Origin: an uncultured Prevotella sp.
GTDB taxonomy: Bacteria; Bacteroidota; Bacteroidia; Bacteroidales; Bacteroidaceae
Assembly: GCA_905196835.1 (NCBI GenBank)
Contig: CAJJWN010000018.1
Span: 1-61,895 of the forward strand
Direction of reading: 5' to 3'
DNA: 61,895 bases
Part shown: positions 17,873-26,271 of the stretch, one piece after another
How positions within the stretch are numbered: position 1 is the first letter of the stretch
How the letters are laid out: each line of letters opens with the position of its first letter
Translations under genes and position numbers: made by a program
Notes under the pieces: generated by a model
What the model saw: only the letters and a program-made list of their open reading frames with translations
What the model was told of the DNA's origin: nothing
Databases searched by the model: none

Positions 17873-18667
17873 CGCATAGTCTCCAATCGTTGTGACGGTA
17901 TTAGGGAGTTCAATACTCGCAAGGCTTGTGCAACCATGAAACGTTGAGCTTCCGATTGTTGTGACGGAGTTGGGAATTTCAACACTCATAAGACTAGTGC
18001 AACCTTCAAACGCATAGTCTCCAATCGTTGTGACTGAGTTGGGAATTTCAACACTCGTAAGACCCTTGCAATCTTGAAACGCATAGTCTCCAATTGTTGT
18101 GACTGAGTTGGGAAATTCAACGCTCGTAAGACTTGTGCAACCTTCAAATGTCCTGGATTCAATCGTTGTGACAGAGCTGGAAATATTGACACTCGCAAGA
18201 CTTGTGCAACCTTCAAACGCAGCGCATCCAATAGTCGTGACAGAGTTTGGGATGTCAATACCTGTTAGGCTTGTGCAACCATAAAACGCAGCGTATCCAA
18301 TCGTTGTGACAGAATTTCCTATATTGACATTTTTAAGCTTTTTGCTACTGTACGCAAACGCATAATCTCCAATCGTTGTGACAGAGTTTGGAATGTCAAC
18401 ACTCGTAAGATTTATGCATTCATTAAATGCATCGTCGCCAATCTGTGTAACCGTCCTCGTTACCCCATCATACGTCACTTGTTCTGGTATAGTTATATCT
18501 CCTCCATAGCGATTTTGGTTAGTAACGATATATGATGTAACCTCACACGTCGTTTCAGACAGTATGTTGTAAGCGATGCCGTCTACCATAAAATCGTATG
18601 CAAGGCTTTTCCCCGGCATTATCAATGCCGCCGCAAGCAGGACGGATTTAATTATCAGTTTTTTCAT
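17840..18667 (-). CDS. BspA-like LRR surface protein, N-terminal part (frameshifted)
   Basis: 275 residues beginning with a clear signal peptide (MKKLIIKSVLLAAALIMPGK, cleavage near LAYD). A short domain seen in the other LRR protein here follows (DGIAYNI, GGDITIPEQVTYDGV). Then come about nine LRR_5 units of 23 residues, the last broken after GDYAF by a frameshift to LLLQGAYEC-stop. BspA-like proteins are secreted or surface-exposed and often bind host proteins or other bacteria. The repeat DNA has a 69-bp period and is nearly identical between units, so slippage, recombination or assembly error are all possible causes. Confidence 0.78.
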   Translation of the reverse strand: MKKLIIKSVLLAAALIMPGKSLAYDFMVDGIAYNILSETTCEVTSYIVTNQNRYGGDITIPEQVTYDGVTRTVTQIGDDAFNECINLTSVDIPNSVTTIGDYAFAYSSKKLKNVNIGNSVTTIGYAAFYGCTSLTGIDIPNSVTTIGCAAFEGCTSLASVNISSSVTTIESRTFEGCTSLTSVEFPNSVTTIGDYAFQDCKGLTSVEIPNSVTTIGDYAFEGCTSLMSVEIPNSVTTIGSSTFHGCTSLASIELPNTVTTIGDYAFLLLQGAYEC

Positions 18668-18688
18668 GTTGTAAAGGTTTTTAGAATT

Positions 18689-19555
18689 TCATTGTTTGTC
18701 TTGCAATAGTTCGTCAATGTTTGCCTTGATGTCGTCGAGTATGGCTTGGTAGAATTGCCAATGGTACTCTTCGGTGGTGCCGCGTGCGCCGGGGTGGTAG
18801 GTTTTGTAGGCCAGCTTCACGCCTTCAACGGGCAGCTTGGCAACGTCGTGCAGGGGCAGGCCGGACAGCTGTTGCGGCTCGCCGACAGCAAAGTTTTCCT
18901 TGATGTAGCCATAATAGCTGTTTTCTCCCGGACCAGTAAGGAACACCAGTATGTCCGGCCGCAAGATTTCAACCTCACCAGGGATTACGTGGAAACAACG
19001 CCTCTCTATCTCGTGCGTGGCGGCGTTGACAGGTGCGCCTCCCTCGCCATTACGGGCAGAGAGCTTTGATATTTCGTTCCATATCATTGCCGCCCGCTTG
19101 CCCGGGTATGCCTGCAACATGTCCCTTATGCCGCTCATTATGCCGTTTACGCCCCAGCGCATGAAGCGGTTGCCCGGTTTCAGCCTTTCAGTATAGAAGT
19201 AACCTTCAGCTGCGTTGTAATGGTCGTCAAGAAAGTCCTCGTAGACTTCCATCAGTTCGCCTACGTCGCAGCCGCGCGCCCAGCCGTTGGCCTCCTTCCC
19301 GAAGAACATGATTTTCACGTCAGCCTTGGAGTACCAGTCCTCATGTTCGGCCGTGCTCTTCTTTGCGTACCATGCGTCATACCCCATTTCGCGCTGCATC
19401 CGTTCTCTCTCGGACTGTCCTTGCCCTGACAGCGCAAGCGAAATCAAGAACGGGTCTTGCAGCGACTTGTCAAGACCAGTGGCTTTTAGCTGCGCCATAA
19501 AGTCGTACCAACGGCTTTCATAAAGTTTGGTTAATTGTACTGACAGAGTGTCCAT
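18689..19555 (-). CDS. Unknown protein, possibly uracil-DNA-glycosylase-fold
   Basis: 288 residues without signal peptide or membrane segments. VKIMFFGKEANGW (about 80-92) and a late TYHPGARG (about 254-261) are spaced like the two catalytic regions of the uracil-DNA glycosylase superfamily, where a short strand plus G-x-E and a later H-P motif are typical. I do not recognise the family with confidence, and the rest (FLTGPGENSYYGYIKE, LHDVAKLPVEGVKLAYKTY) fits but does not prove it. The gene lies 21 bp upstream of the LRR gene on the same strand, and 70 bp downstream of the ncRNA terminator. Confidence 0.6.
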   Translation of the reverse strand: MDTLSVQLTKLYESRWYDFMAQLKATGLDKSLQDPFLISLALSGQGQSERERMQREMGYDAWYAKKSTAEHEDWYSKADVKIMFFGKEANGWARGCDVGELMEVYEDFLDDHYNAAEGYFYTERLKPGNRFMRWGVNGIMSGIRDMLQAYPGKRAAMIWNEISKLSARNGEGGAPVNAATHEIERRCFHVIPGEVEILRPDILVFLTGPGENSYYGYIKENFAVGEPQQLSGLPLHDVAKLPVEGVKLAYKTYHPGARGTTEEYHWQFYQAILDDIKANIDELLQDKQ

Positions 19556-19624
19556 AGTCTATCGTTTTTGCGCCTATCAACCTCCCAGAATCGGCGTTAA
19601 CAAAAAAATGTTGATACGGCCATA

Positions 19625-19667
19625 CAAAAAAAGCGTGGAGATTCGTACCTGTTACCCGTTCCACGCA
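19625..19667 (-). terminator. Terminator of the candidate ncRNA
   Basis: Minus strand GCGTGGA, a 20-nt loop, TCCACGC, then TTTTTTT. It is the only strong terminator on this strand between 20.1 kb and the gene at 19555. Confidence 0.75.
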
Positions 19668-20072
19668 GAGAGGCCTTCGCATTGCCCGATGATGTAGAAC
19701 GAGCAACGCGAAACCCACGCCGATGTGTCTATACAATATCCCCTTCCCCTAACAGACGCGACTAACCGTGCTGGAGCAATGCGTTCACGGGTGCGTCCTA
19801 AGCGGCATGGGGGATGCAGATAAATACATCCCATGAGCATCTACCGTTGCCATGTCCTGACATCATCTGAAAGTTGCGAAGTTTCTCTGCGTCAAGAACA
19901 AAGCGCATGATAAACGCTTTCCCTGATATAGCGGCTCTACATAAACACCGTCATCCCTCCGCCCTGCGGCATGAAGCCGACAGGCGGCCCGGCGCGGGTT
20001 TTGCCTCCACCCTTTTTGTGCTGCAACGGCGGACGCTACCGCCGCCACAAGGCGCGATGAAGGCCATATGAG
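19625..20072 (-). ncRNA. Candidate structured non-coding RNA of about 450 nt
   Basis: No convincing protein is encoded here, yet the segment has a perfect minus-strand promoter (20080-20110) and ends in a rho-independent terminator. Between them lie many hairpins (plus-strand coordinates): CGGCGG/CCGCCG 20027-20044, AAAGCG/CGCTTT 19900-19920, CATGGGGGATG/CATCCCATG 19806-19835, nested GACGC/GCGTC and CCGTG/CACGG 19755-19797, and TTCGC-class 19676-19712. I looked for signatures of RNase P RNA, tmRNA, SRP RNA and group II introns and saw none. The start is inferred from the promoter and the 3' end from the terminator. Function unknown. Confidence 0.6.
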
Positions 20073-20079
20073 CCATTTG

Positions 20080-20110
20080 CAAAGATAAGGCAAATAATGG
20101 AGACGGCAAA
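20080..20110 (-). promoter_or_regulatory. Promoter of the candidate ncRNA
   Basis: Minus strand TTTG (20107-20110), exactly 19 bp, TATCTTTG (20080-20087): a perfect Bacteroidota -33/-7 match, facing a segment with no gene. Confidence 0.75.
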
Positions 20111-20157
20111 ACTAAACCGGCATTTTATAACATAATAAAGCCAACAAGGCACGCGGA

Positions 20158-20203
20158 ACGGCACATGAACGAAACGGGATTTTGTACCGATTTTACAGAT
20201 TAT
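20158..20203 (-). promoter_or_regulatory. Shared upstream motif (copy 2)
   Basis: ACGGCACATGAACGAA and, 24 bp on, ATTTTACAGATTAT (20190-20203). It matches 16647-16694 and lies about 50-90 bp upstream of the ncRNA promoter. Confidence 0.4.
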
Positions 20204-20457
20204 GCCAAGCCGTACAATGGCAAAATTTTCATAAAATCACATTGACACGGAAAACGCCCATTGGCCGACACTTTGATTTACGTTGACGCTCCACAAGGGC
20301 ATTATTCTGAAAACGAAGTCGGTTGGACGGAAATTCGCCTGTATTTCATGTGCAAATGTAAGTATCGTAATACCAACATGTTACACGGCTAAGCCGCCAA
20401 TGTGTGCAATAAAAACCGTCCTCGCGATAAGTAAAAGCCGTACAAAAGGGGTGAAAG

Positions 20458-20583
20458 AGCCGTCCTTTCATGTGGTTTGGACGGCCTTTACCCATCGAAA
20501 GGACGGCCTTTACTACCCTCAAAGGCCGTCTTTGGTATGCCAAAGGCCGTCTTCAAGGTTAAAGACCACGGTTTTTGTCCACG
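20458..20583. repeat. Array of about 22-bp hairpin-forming units
   Basis: Four consecutive units, GGACGGCCTTTACCCATCG (20479), GGACGGCCTTTACTACCCTC (20501), GGCCGTCTTTGGTATGCC (20524) and GGCCGTCTTCAAGGTT (20545), are each followed by AAA. The first two are inverted relative to the last two, so the array folds on itself. The rest of 20204-20845 holds only a -7 box (TATCTTTG, 20773-20780) for the next gene. Confidence 0.7.
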
Positions 20584-20845
20584 GAAAGGGCAAACTACAT
20601 GCACGCCGTTTTCTATTTCAACAAAAACGGCAGACATTCTCAACATGACAAAACGAAACGACTTTATCCGTTATCCATTACAAAATGGCAAACACAAACA
20701 ATGCATCCAAAGACTAAAAAAATTTTCCCAATAAATTCCAACGGCCATTGCCCGTTTTTAAGTAAAACATGCTATCTTTGCACAAGAACAGACCATCCAT
20801 AACGTACACAACCATGCGCTGACGCAACATAAAACCGTAAACACC

Positions 20846-21340
20846 ATGAAATACATATACATAATAATAACAGCCCTTTGCCTGTTCGGCTGCAAAAGCC
20901 AACGCGAAAAAGAGCTGCACTACACAAGTGAACTTTCCTCCTTGTCCTTGAACTTTTACGACTACACAAAACGCAAGGTGTTCACCGTGACATTCAACGG
21001 CGGAAAAATGTTTGTGGAACGAAATATAAGGAAAGTTGAAATAAAAAAGAACATGAAAACAAACGAGATTATCTCAACAGATACCGTTTTATTGAATAAA
21101 AAAGACAGCATAACCTTGAATGAACACGACAAAAACACCATACTTACACTATTGAAAAGAATTGCAGCACAGCCTCAAACGCCCAAGAGGCATGGCGTAA
21201 TTGACGATGAGTTTTATTGTGATGTCAAATATAAAAGCGGTCATGTTACAATCACCGGCAACACGCTAACCGGCGACACAAGCGTTGCCTCGCTTGTCAA
21301 CCTTATAAGAATGATGTCTCCGATAAAGATTGCTTTTTAG
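20846..21340 (+). CDS. Small lipoprotein of unknown function
   Basis: 164 residues starting MKYIYIIITALCLFGCKSQ. The lipobox LFGC marks C16 as the acylated residue, so the protein is probably anchored to a membrane facing the periplasm or outside. The mature part is rich in lysine and threonine and predicted mixed alpha/beta. I do not recognise a domain. A -7 element at 20773-20780 implies a leader of about 60 nt. It stands alone: the next gene converges from the other strand. Confidence 0.75.
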   Translation: MKYIYIIITALCLFGCKSQREKELHYTSELSSLSLNFYDYTKRKVFTVTFNGGKMFVERNIRKVEIKKNMKTNEIISTDTVLLNKKDSITLNEHDKNTILTLLKRIAAQPQTPKRHGVIDDEFYCDVKYKSGHVTITGNTLTGDTSVASLVNLIRMMSPIKIAF

Positions 21341-21411
21341 GCATTGTATAAAGTCTGCCGGATTATGTTTTCGCAAAATGAGTATTGGTGTAAGCATCAT
21401 TGCTTTTACCA

Positions 21412-21813
21412 CTACAATCCAAGCTCCTTGTCCTTCCTGTAAGCAAGCGCGGTAAAGGCGCAGACAAGTTCACCGCGCTGGTTGGTAACCTTCACTTCAA
21501 GGTAAGGTATTTTGTGGTGGCTGTGCGTCTCTACGGCCTCTGCCGTGAGCACGTCGCCCTCTACGGCCGAACGAAGGAACGAGATTGTGCTCTCGATGCT
21601 GAACGTAAGCTTACCGTGCGAGTTCATCACGGCGGCGAGGGCGATGTCGGCCAGCGTAAACAACGCCCCACCCTGGCATACTCCGCCCGCGTTAAGATGC
21701 TCACGGGTGACGGTCATTTCGGCGCGTGCGTAGCCCTCGCGCACCTCTATTATCTGTGCTCCGGCGTTTGCGGCGAAGCGGTCGCCTTGGTTAAGAAAGT
21801 CTTTCAGTGTCAT
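21412..21813 (-). CDS. PaaI-type hotdog thioesterase
   Basis: 133 residues from the ATG at 21813 (MTLKDFLNQGDRF). This start is preferred over an in-frame codon at 21879 because the extra residues fall in the repeat element at 21859-21991. The hotdog signature HLNAGGVCQGGALFTLAD spans about 39-56, with the family's active-site region. PaaI-like enzymes hydrolyse acyl-CoA thioesters in the cytoplasm. No fatty-acid or aromatic degradation genes are adjacent, so the substrate is not known. Confidence 0.85.
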   Translation of the reverse strand: MTLKDFLNQGDRFAANAGAQIIEVREGYARAEMTVTREHLNAGGVCQGGALFTLADIALAAVMNSHGKLTFSIESTISFLRSAVEGDVLTAEAVETHSHHKIPYLEVKVTNQRGELVCAFTALAYRKDKELGL

Positions 21814-21858
21814 ATTTCGCTGTTCTTTATCTTTATTTAATATGAGTTCAGCATAAGC

Positions 21859-21991
21859 AAACATCCTTTGTAGGGACATAATTTATTATGTCCGCACGCC
21901 GCGAAGAGGCGTATTAATACAAGTAATATTGCCTAAAACGTTCTTTCAGAACGTGCGGACATAATAAATTATGTCCCTACAAAGGATGTTT
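21859..21991. mobile_element. 133-bp palindromic MITE-like element
   Basis: Two perfect 40-bp inverted arms (21859-21898 and 21952-21991) enclose 53 bp. Each arm contains the self-complementary GGACATAATTTATTATGTCC. There is no coding capacity. It sits 46 bp upstream of the thioesterase start codon. The structure resembles non-autonomous palindromic repeats found in many bacterial genomes. Confidence 0.7.
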
Positions 21992-22074
21992 TCGCTGTTT
22001 ATGAAAAATAGCGTTTTACCAAACTCGCGTTTCAATTAAGCGTGAATGGCAATACATTCAACCTTATATAACGA

Positions 22075-22112
22075 CAAAGGCCACCTTACTTAATAACGTA
22101 AAGCGGCCTTTG
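22075..22112. terminator. Hairpin after rny, related to the array family
   Basis: CAAAGGCCACCTTAC (22075-22089) pairs with GTAAAGCGGCCTTTG (22098-22112), allowing G-T pairs, 34 bp past the rny stop. The words match the dispersed AAAGGCC arrays, suggesting that such units can act as terminators. Confidence 0.6.
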
Positions 22113-22146
22113 TTTGTTATGTTAAAGCACTGATTTTATGCATTGT

Positions 22147-23682
22147 TTACTTTGCGTAAGCCACGCTGCGCGTTTCGCGGATGACGGTAATCTTTACCTG
22201 TCCGGGGTAAGTCATCTCGTTCTGTATTTTCGTCGCGATTTCGCCAGACAGCTTCTCGGTCTCCTTGTCGTCCATCTTGTCCGCCCCTACGATGACGCGG
22301 AGCTCGCGTCCTGCCTGTATGGCGTAAGTCTTCGTAACGCCGGGATAGCTCATGGCGATGGCCTCAAGGTCGTTGAGACGCTTGATGTAAGCCTCAACAA
22401 TCTCGCGGCGGGCACCTGGACGGGCACCGCTTATGGCGTCGCACACCTGCACGATGGGCGCAAGCAGCGTGTTCATTTCCATTTCATCGTGGTGCGCCCC
22501 GATAGCGTTCACGATATCGGGCTTCTCCTTGTACTTCTCGGCAATCTTCGCTCCGTAGAGTGCGTGGGGCAGTTCGCTCTCCTCATCGGGCACTTTTCCG
22601 ATGTCGTGCAGCAGTCCGGCGCGTTTCGCCTTCTTCGGGTTAAGCCCGAGCTCCGATGCCATTACGGCGCAAAGGTTGGCCGTCTCGCGTGCGTGCTGCA
22701 AAAGGTTCTGGCCGTAGCTTGAACGGTATTTCATCTTACCTATAATGCGGATAAGCTCGGGGTGCAGGCCGTGTATGCCAAGGTCGATGGCTGTGCGCTT
22801 GCCCGTCTCTATGACTTCGTTGTCAAGCTGCTTCTTCACCTTAGCCACAACCTCCTCGATGCGTGCAGGATGGATGCGCCCGTCGGCTACAAGCTGGTGC
22901 AGGGCAAGGCGGCAAACCTCACGGCGGATTGGGTCGAAGGCGGAAATTACGATAGCCTCCGGCGTGTCGTCAACTACAATCTCGACGCCCGTGGCAGCCT
23001 CGAGGGCGCGTATGTTGCGGCCCTCGCGGCCTATGATGCGGCCCTTTACCTCATCGTTGTCAATGTGGAACACGCTCACGGAGTTCTCGATGGCCGTCTC
23101 CGTAGCAACACGCTGTATGGTCTGGATTACTATTTTCTTGGCCTGGGCGTTGGCGTTGAGCTTCGCCTCGTCCATGATTTCGTTGATATAGCTTGCCGCA
23201 TCGGTGCGAGCCTCATCCTTAAGGCTCTCTACGAGGCGGTTCTTAGCCTCTTCCGCACTAAGTCCTGAAAGTTCTTCAAGCTTGGCACGCTCCTGCAACT
23301 GCATCTTGTCAAGCTCGTCCTGGCGTATCTGGATAAGCTTCTTCTCATTATCTACACGTTGCTGCTGTTGGTCAAGGTCTTGCTTCCTGCGACCAAGTTC
23401 TTCCTGACGCTGGTTCAACGAGATTTCACGCTGCTTGAGCCTGTTCTCGCTCTGCTGGATTTTCTGGTTGCGCGCCTGCACCTCTTTTTCCAGTTCAGAT
23501 TTCTTGTTGAGAAACTTCTCCTTTACCTCGAGCAGTTTTTTCTCTTTCAACACATCCGCCTCTTTCTCGGCGGCACTTACCATCTCTTTATATTTCCCGG
23601 TAATGACATACCTGAAAACAAAGTAACCCGCAAGGCCACCCACTACAAGGGCAACCGCGGCAATCACAATACTCAATATCAT
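22147..23682 (-). CDS. rny: Ribonuclease Y
   Basis: A 511-residue membrane-anchored endoribonuclease that initiates mRNA decay. Order of parts: an N-terminal transmembrane helix (about 2-25), a long charged coiled coil (about 30-160), a KH RNA-binding domain with [14 protein letters not shown] (about 212-225), and an HD domain with the metal-binding GLLHDIGK near 360. Length is typical. It is the last gene of a short minus-strand operon with zapA and a coiled-coil gene, 28 bp after zapA. Confidence 0.95.
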   Translation of the reverse strand: MILSIVIAAVALVVGGLAGYFVFRYVITGKYKEMVSAAEKEADVLKEKKLLEVKEKFLNKKSELEKEVQARNQKIQQSENRLKQREISLNQRQEELGRRKQDLDQQQQRVDNEKKLIQIRQDELDKMQLQERAKLEELSGLSAEEAKNRLVESLKDEARTDAASYINEIMDEAKLNANAQAKKIVIQTIQRVATETAIENSVSVFHIDNDEVKGRIIGREGRNIRALEAATGVEIVVDDTPEAIVISAFDPIRREVCRLALHQLVADGRIHPARIEEVVAKVKKQLDNEVIETGKRTAIDLGIHGLHPELIRIIGKMKYRSSYGQNLLQHARETANLCAVMASELGLNPKKAKRAGLLHDIGKVPDEESELPHALYGAKIAEKYKEKPDIVNAIGAHHDEMEMNTLLAPIVQVCDAISGARPGARREIVEAYIKRLNDLEAIAMSYPGVTKTYAIQAGRELRVIVGADKMDDKETEKLSGEIATKIQNEMTYPGQVKITVIRETRSVAYAK

Positions 23683-23710
23683 TTGCTTGGTTTATTTAAT
23701 GTTAATATTC

Positions 23711-24043
23711 TCACTTTTTGCCACCGCCGCCCGGGCTTTTTACGTCTAATGCGTCTTCAATTTCAGATGTGATTTTTGTGAGAATATCATCATAAGGCTT
23801 CGTATCGTTGGTAGACCGCTCAAACTCCAAGTCGATTGCTATGTCAAGCATAGCCATGCGTATGATTTCTTTCTCGCTCCGACTTGTCCTATAAATCTCC
23901 ATCAACGAATTTACCTTTTCGGTTATAAGCTTTGCCGCATTACGGCAATACGGCTCGTCCTCCGGCCTTACTGTAACCGGAAGCTCCGTATCGTAAACGT
24001 GCAGTCTTATATGTAATTTGTCGTTCTCTACAGCCATCGCCAC
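23711..24043 (-). CDS. zapA: Cell division protein ZapA
   Basis: A 110-residue ZapA-type protein that binds FtsZ and stabilises the Z-ring. It has the N-terminal region (LHIRLHVYDTELPVTVRPED) followed by RNAAKLITEKVNSLMEIY and a long C-terminal helix likely to form the coiled-coil dimer. The glycine- and lysine-rich end (SPGGGGKK) is short. It follows the coiled-coil gene by 3 bp and precedes rny by 28 bp, so the three are almost certainly one transcript. Confidence 0.85.
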   Translation of the reverse strand: MAMAVENDKLHIRLHVYDTELPVTVRPEDEPYCRNAAKLITEKVNSLMEIYRTSRSEKEIIRMAMLDIAIDLEFERSTNDTKPYDDILTKITSEIEDALDVKSPGGGGKK

Positions 24044-24046
24044 CTG

Positions 24047-24346
24047 TTATTTACCGCTCAGCAGCGTGATGCACTTGTCAACCTCCCTTATCAGCCCAGC
24101 AAGCCTGCGCTTGGCGGCATCTATGTCGCCGTCGCAGATTTCAATCATCCTTGCCGTCTTGAGGCTTTCATAATCCTTGCGTGCCTGTTCAAGACTCGCC
24201 TTGAGCCGCTTTATCTCGCCGTCACGCAAGTCGACCATCGCATAAAGCTCGTCATTCTCCTTCTTCAATTCATTGTATTGGAGAATCATCTGCCTCACAC
24301 GTGTAGTAAAAAGCGTCAAGATTTTGTCCTCATCAGCCATCTGCAC
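24047..24346 (-). CDS. Small coiled-coil protein next to zapA
   Basis: 99 residues, nearly all helical heptads (VRQMILQYNELKKENDELY, then KRLKASLEQARKDYESLK). It is a cytoplasmic coiled-coil protein of unknown function. Its position directly before zapA suggests a ZapB-like or other division role; this is inference from context only. Two starts are possible, ATG at 24346 (MQMADEDK) or 24340 (MADEDK). Both lie within about 12 nt of the inferred transcription start, so the mRNA would be nearly leaderless. Confidence 0.65.
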   Translation of the reverse strand: MQMADEDKILTLFTTRVRQMILQYNELKKENDELYAMVDLRDGEIKRLKASLEQARKDYESLKTARMIEICDGDIDAAKRRLAGLIREVDKCITLLSGK

Positions 24347-24358
24347 GGATTTTGTCTA

Positions 24359-24389
24359 CAAAATTAGACCTTTTTCATCACATTGCAAA
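24359..24389 (-). promoter_or_regulatory. Promoter of the zapA-rny operon
   Basis: Minus strand TTTG (24386-24389), exactly 19 bp, TAATTTTG (24359-24366). The box ends only 12 bp before the first ATG. Confidence 0.7.
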
Positions 24390-24469
24390 ATTTATGCAAC
24401 GGATTTTAAGAAAAATCAGACTTTTAAGCAGTTACAGCTGCCCGGCATCCGATTTTACCTGCATCAAAC

Positions 24470-25108
24470 TCATCTTTTATTGTCTGCTTCGTCTGTATTT
24501 GGACGTGGTTCTTTCTTTGCCAACATAACCACTTGGAAAACAAAGCCTGCTATCCATTTTTCACTGAAGCCCAAACGCTTGTTGTACGTACGTATGGCGA
24601 CAACGGTTTTCATCACGCCTGCGTCCTTGAAGTCGTTTTTGTTGAATATGTCAGACACGGTTTTCTCCGTCATCGTGTAGATTGCCTTCTTCATGAACGA
24701 CGGCATACGCAGCTTGAACTTCATGAGATTGCCCATAAGCATCATCACATCCTGCGTGAAATTCTGGAATTGTATCAAATACGTCTGCACATCCTGCATC
24801 TTGCGGCAGTTGCGGCGTATGCTCTGGTCCAACTCCTTGAAGAAGTCATCGTCCGTCTTGTACAAGTCTACAAGCATCTTCCTGCAATGCTTCTTCTCAC
24901 CCACCCCGAGCTTGTTGTTCAACGTCGGTACGTGCAAAGTTGCCTTGAACATGCGCAAATCAGGCAGCATGGCAAGATTGGTGATGCCGGCGTTTTCGGC
25001 AATTGCGGCCTGCAAATAAACCCTGACAAGCGTCATATAATCTTCCATGCCGCCAATCTTATGCTCTTTGCTATTGTTTTTTCCAAACAATTTACTTAAA
25101 AATCCCAT
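24470..25108 (-). CDS. Conserved-looking protein of unknown function
   Basis: 212 residues, basic, without signal peptide. MGFLSKLFGKNN at the start could be an amphipathic membrane-binding helix. The rest is mostly helical, with DLYKTDDDFFKELDQSIRRN and FQNFTQDVMMLMGNLMKFKL as notable stretches. I do not recognise the family. It has its own perfect promoter (25165-25195) with a leader of about 50 nt, back to back with the exopolysaccharide operon promoter. No neighbour gives a clue to function. Confidence 0.65.
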   Translation of the reverse strand: MGFLSKLFGKNNSKEHKIGGMEDYMTLVRVYLQAAIAENAGITNLAMLPDLRMFKATLHVPTLNNKLGVGEKKHCRKMLVDLYKTDDDFFKELDQSIRRNCRKMQDVQTYLIQFQNFTQDVMMLMGNLMKFKLRMPSFMKKAIYTMTEKTVSDIFNKNDFKDAGVMKTVVAIRTYNKRLGFSEKWIAGFVFQVVMLAKKEPRPNTDEADNKR

Positions 25109-25164
25109 ATAAAATTGATGTTAAAGAAAACATGGGGCATGACCCCTTAAAAAAATTGCAAGTG

Positions 25165-25195
25165 CAAAAATACATCAAATACGCCGAATTTCAAA
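25165..25195 (-). promoter_or_regulatory. Promoter of the unknown gene at 25108
   Basis: Minus strand TTTG (25192-25195), 19 bp, TATTTTTG (25165-25172). Its -33 box is only 6 bp from that of the divergent promoter at 25202. Confidence 0.7.
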
Positions 25196-25201
25196 ATAAA
25201 A

Positions 25202-25233
25202 TTTGATTATTATCGATTTTTATTATACCTTTG
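25202..25233 (+). promoter_or_regulatory. Promoter of the rfbA-BY-kinase operon
   Basis: TTTG (25202-25205), 20 bp, TACCTTTG (25226-25233). It implies a leader of about 105 nt before rfbA. Confidence 0.7.
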
Positions 25234-25346
25234 CACGATAATAGACAAAGCGGTATATTCACATTAAATACACAAGAACATAAATACCGAACATGGCTTG
25301 ACTACAGCAGGCGGCCAAGGTTTTCACATCAAAAAGCATTTTAAAC

Positions 25347-26225
25347 ATGAAAGGAATTGTATTGGCGGGTGGCTCTGGTACCAGGTTATACCCAATCACC
25401 AAAGGTATCAGCAAACAACTGATACCCATCTTTGACAAGCCAATGATATATTACCCCATATCCGTACTGATGCTTGCGGGTATAAAAGAAATCCTCATCA
25501 TATCAACACCTCACGACCTCCCCGGGTTCAAACGCCTATTAGGCGATGGTTCAAGCCTCGGAGTGAGCTTCGAATACGCCGAGCAGCCTTCGCCGGACGG
25601 ACTGGCCCAAGCGTTTATAATCGGGGAAAAATTTATCGGGAAAGACAGCGTATGCCTTGTTCTCGGTGACAATATCTTCCACGGCGCAGGCTTTTCCAAA
25701 ATATTGAAAGACTGCGTTAATGCTGCTGAACATGAAGGGAACGCCACTGTATTCGGCTACTATGTGAACGACCCGGAACGTTATGGAGTGGCAGAGTTCG
25801 ACAAAAAAGGCAATTGCCTCAGCATAGAAGAAAAGCCCCAAAACCCCAAAAGCAACTACGCCGTTGTAGGTTTGTACTTCTACCCCAACAGCGTTGTCGA
25901 GATTGCGAAAAACATAAAGCCGAGCGAACGCGGCGAACTTGAAATAACATCGGTCAACCAAGAATACCTGAACAGGCACCTCCTCAAAGTCCAGACACTG
26001 CAACGCGGTTTCGCCTGGCTTGATACCGGCACGCACGACAGCCTTAGCGAAGCATCAACTTTCATCGAAGTTATAGAGAAAAGGCAAGGTCTTAAAATAG
26101 CGTGCCTCGAAGAAATTGCATTCAAACAAGGATGGATTGACGCCGAAAAGCTAAAAGAAGCGGCGCAGCCAATGATAAAAAACGATTATGGCAAATATCT
26201 GATGAATTTGATTGACATTAAATAA
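25347..26225 (+). CDS. rfbA: Glucose-1-phosphate thymidylyltransferase
   Basis: A 292-residue RmlA enzyme that joins dTTP and glucose-1-phosphate to give dTDP-glucose, the first step to dTDP-rhamnose. The nucleotide-binding signature is [11 protein letters not shown] (6-16), followed by [15 protein letters not shown] (24-38) and VLGDNIFHG near 108-116. Length is standard. It begins an operon with the BY-kinase, which suggests its sugar goes into an exported polysaccharide. The leader of about 105 nt and the shared divergent promoter region could allow regulation. Confidence 0.95.
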   Translation: MKGIVLAGGSGTRLYPITKGISKQLIPIFDKPMIYYPISVLMLAGIKEILIISTPHDLPGFKRLLGDGSSLGVSFEYAEQPSPDGLAQAFIIGEKFIGKDSVCLVLGDNIFHGAGFSKILKDCVNAAEHEGNATVFGYYVNDPERYGVAEFDKKGNCLSIEEKPQNPKSNYAVVGLYFYPNSVVEIAKNIKPSERGELEITSVNQEYLNRHLLKVQTLQRGFAWLDTGTHDSLSEASTFIEVIEKRQGLKIACLEEIAFKQGWIDAEKLKEAAQPMIKNDYGKYLMNLIDIK

Positions 26226-26271
26226 CAACTTTCAGCACAAACAGTTTCATAAAGAAAAATCGCATAACATA

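Noticed and set aside
16837..18667. Phase variation by a simple homopolymer in the LRR gene
   Set aside because: The frame change sits at CAATAATAGAAACGC with no tract long enough for typical slipped-strand switching.
19625..20072. RNase P RNA, tmRNA or SRP RNA identity
   Set aside because: None of the conserved cores (GAGGAAAGUC-type, CCA-ended tRNA-like domain with tag ORF, GGAAGGNAGCAG-type) could be found.
19863..20093. 76-codon ORF inside the candidate ncRNA
   Set aside because: Starts upstream of the inferred transcript start, has no known motif, and the DNA is better explained by hairpins.
20458..20583. CRISPR-like periodic array
   Set aside because: Units are only about 20-23 bp with no unique spacers, alternate in orientation, and no cas gene is present.
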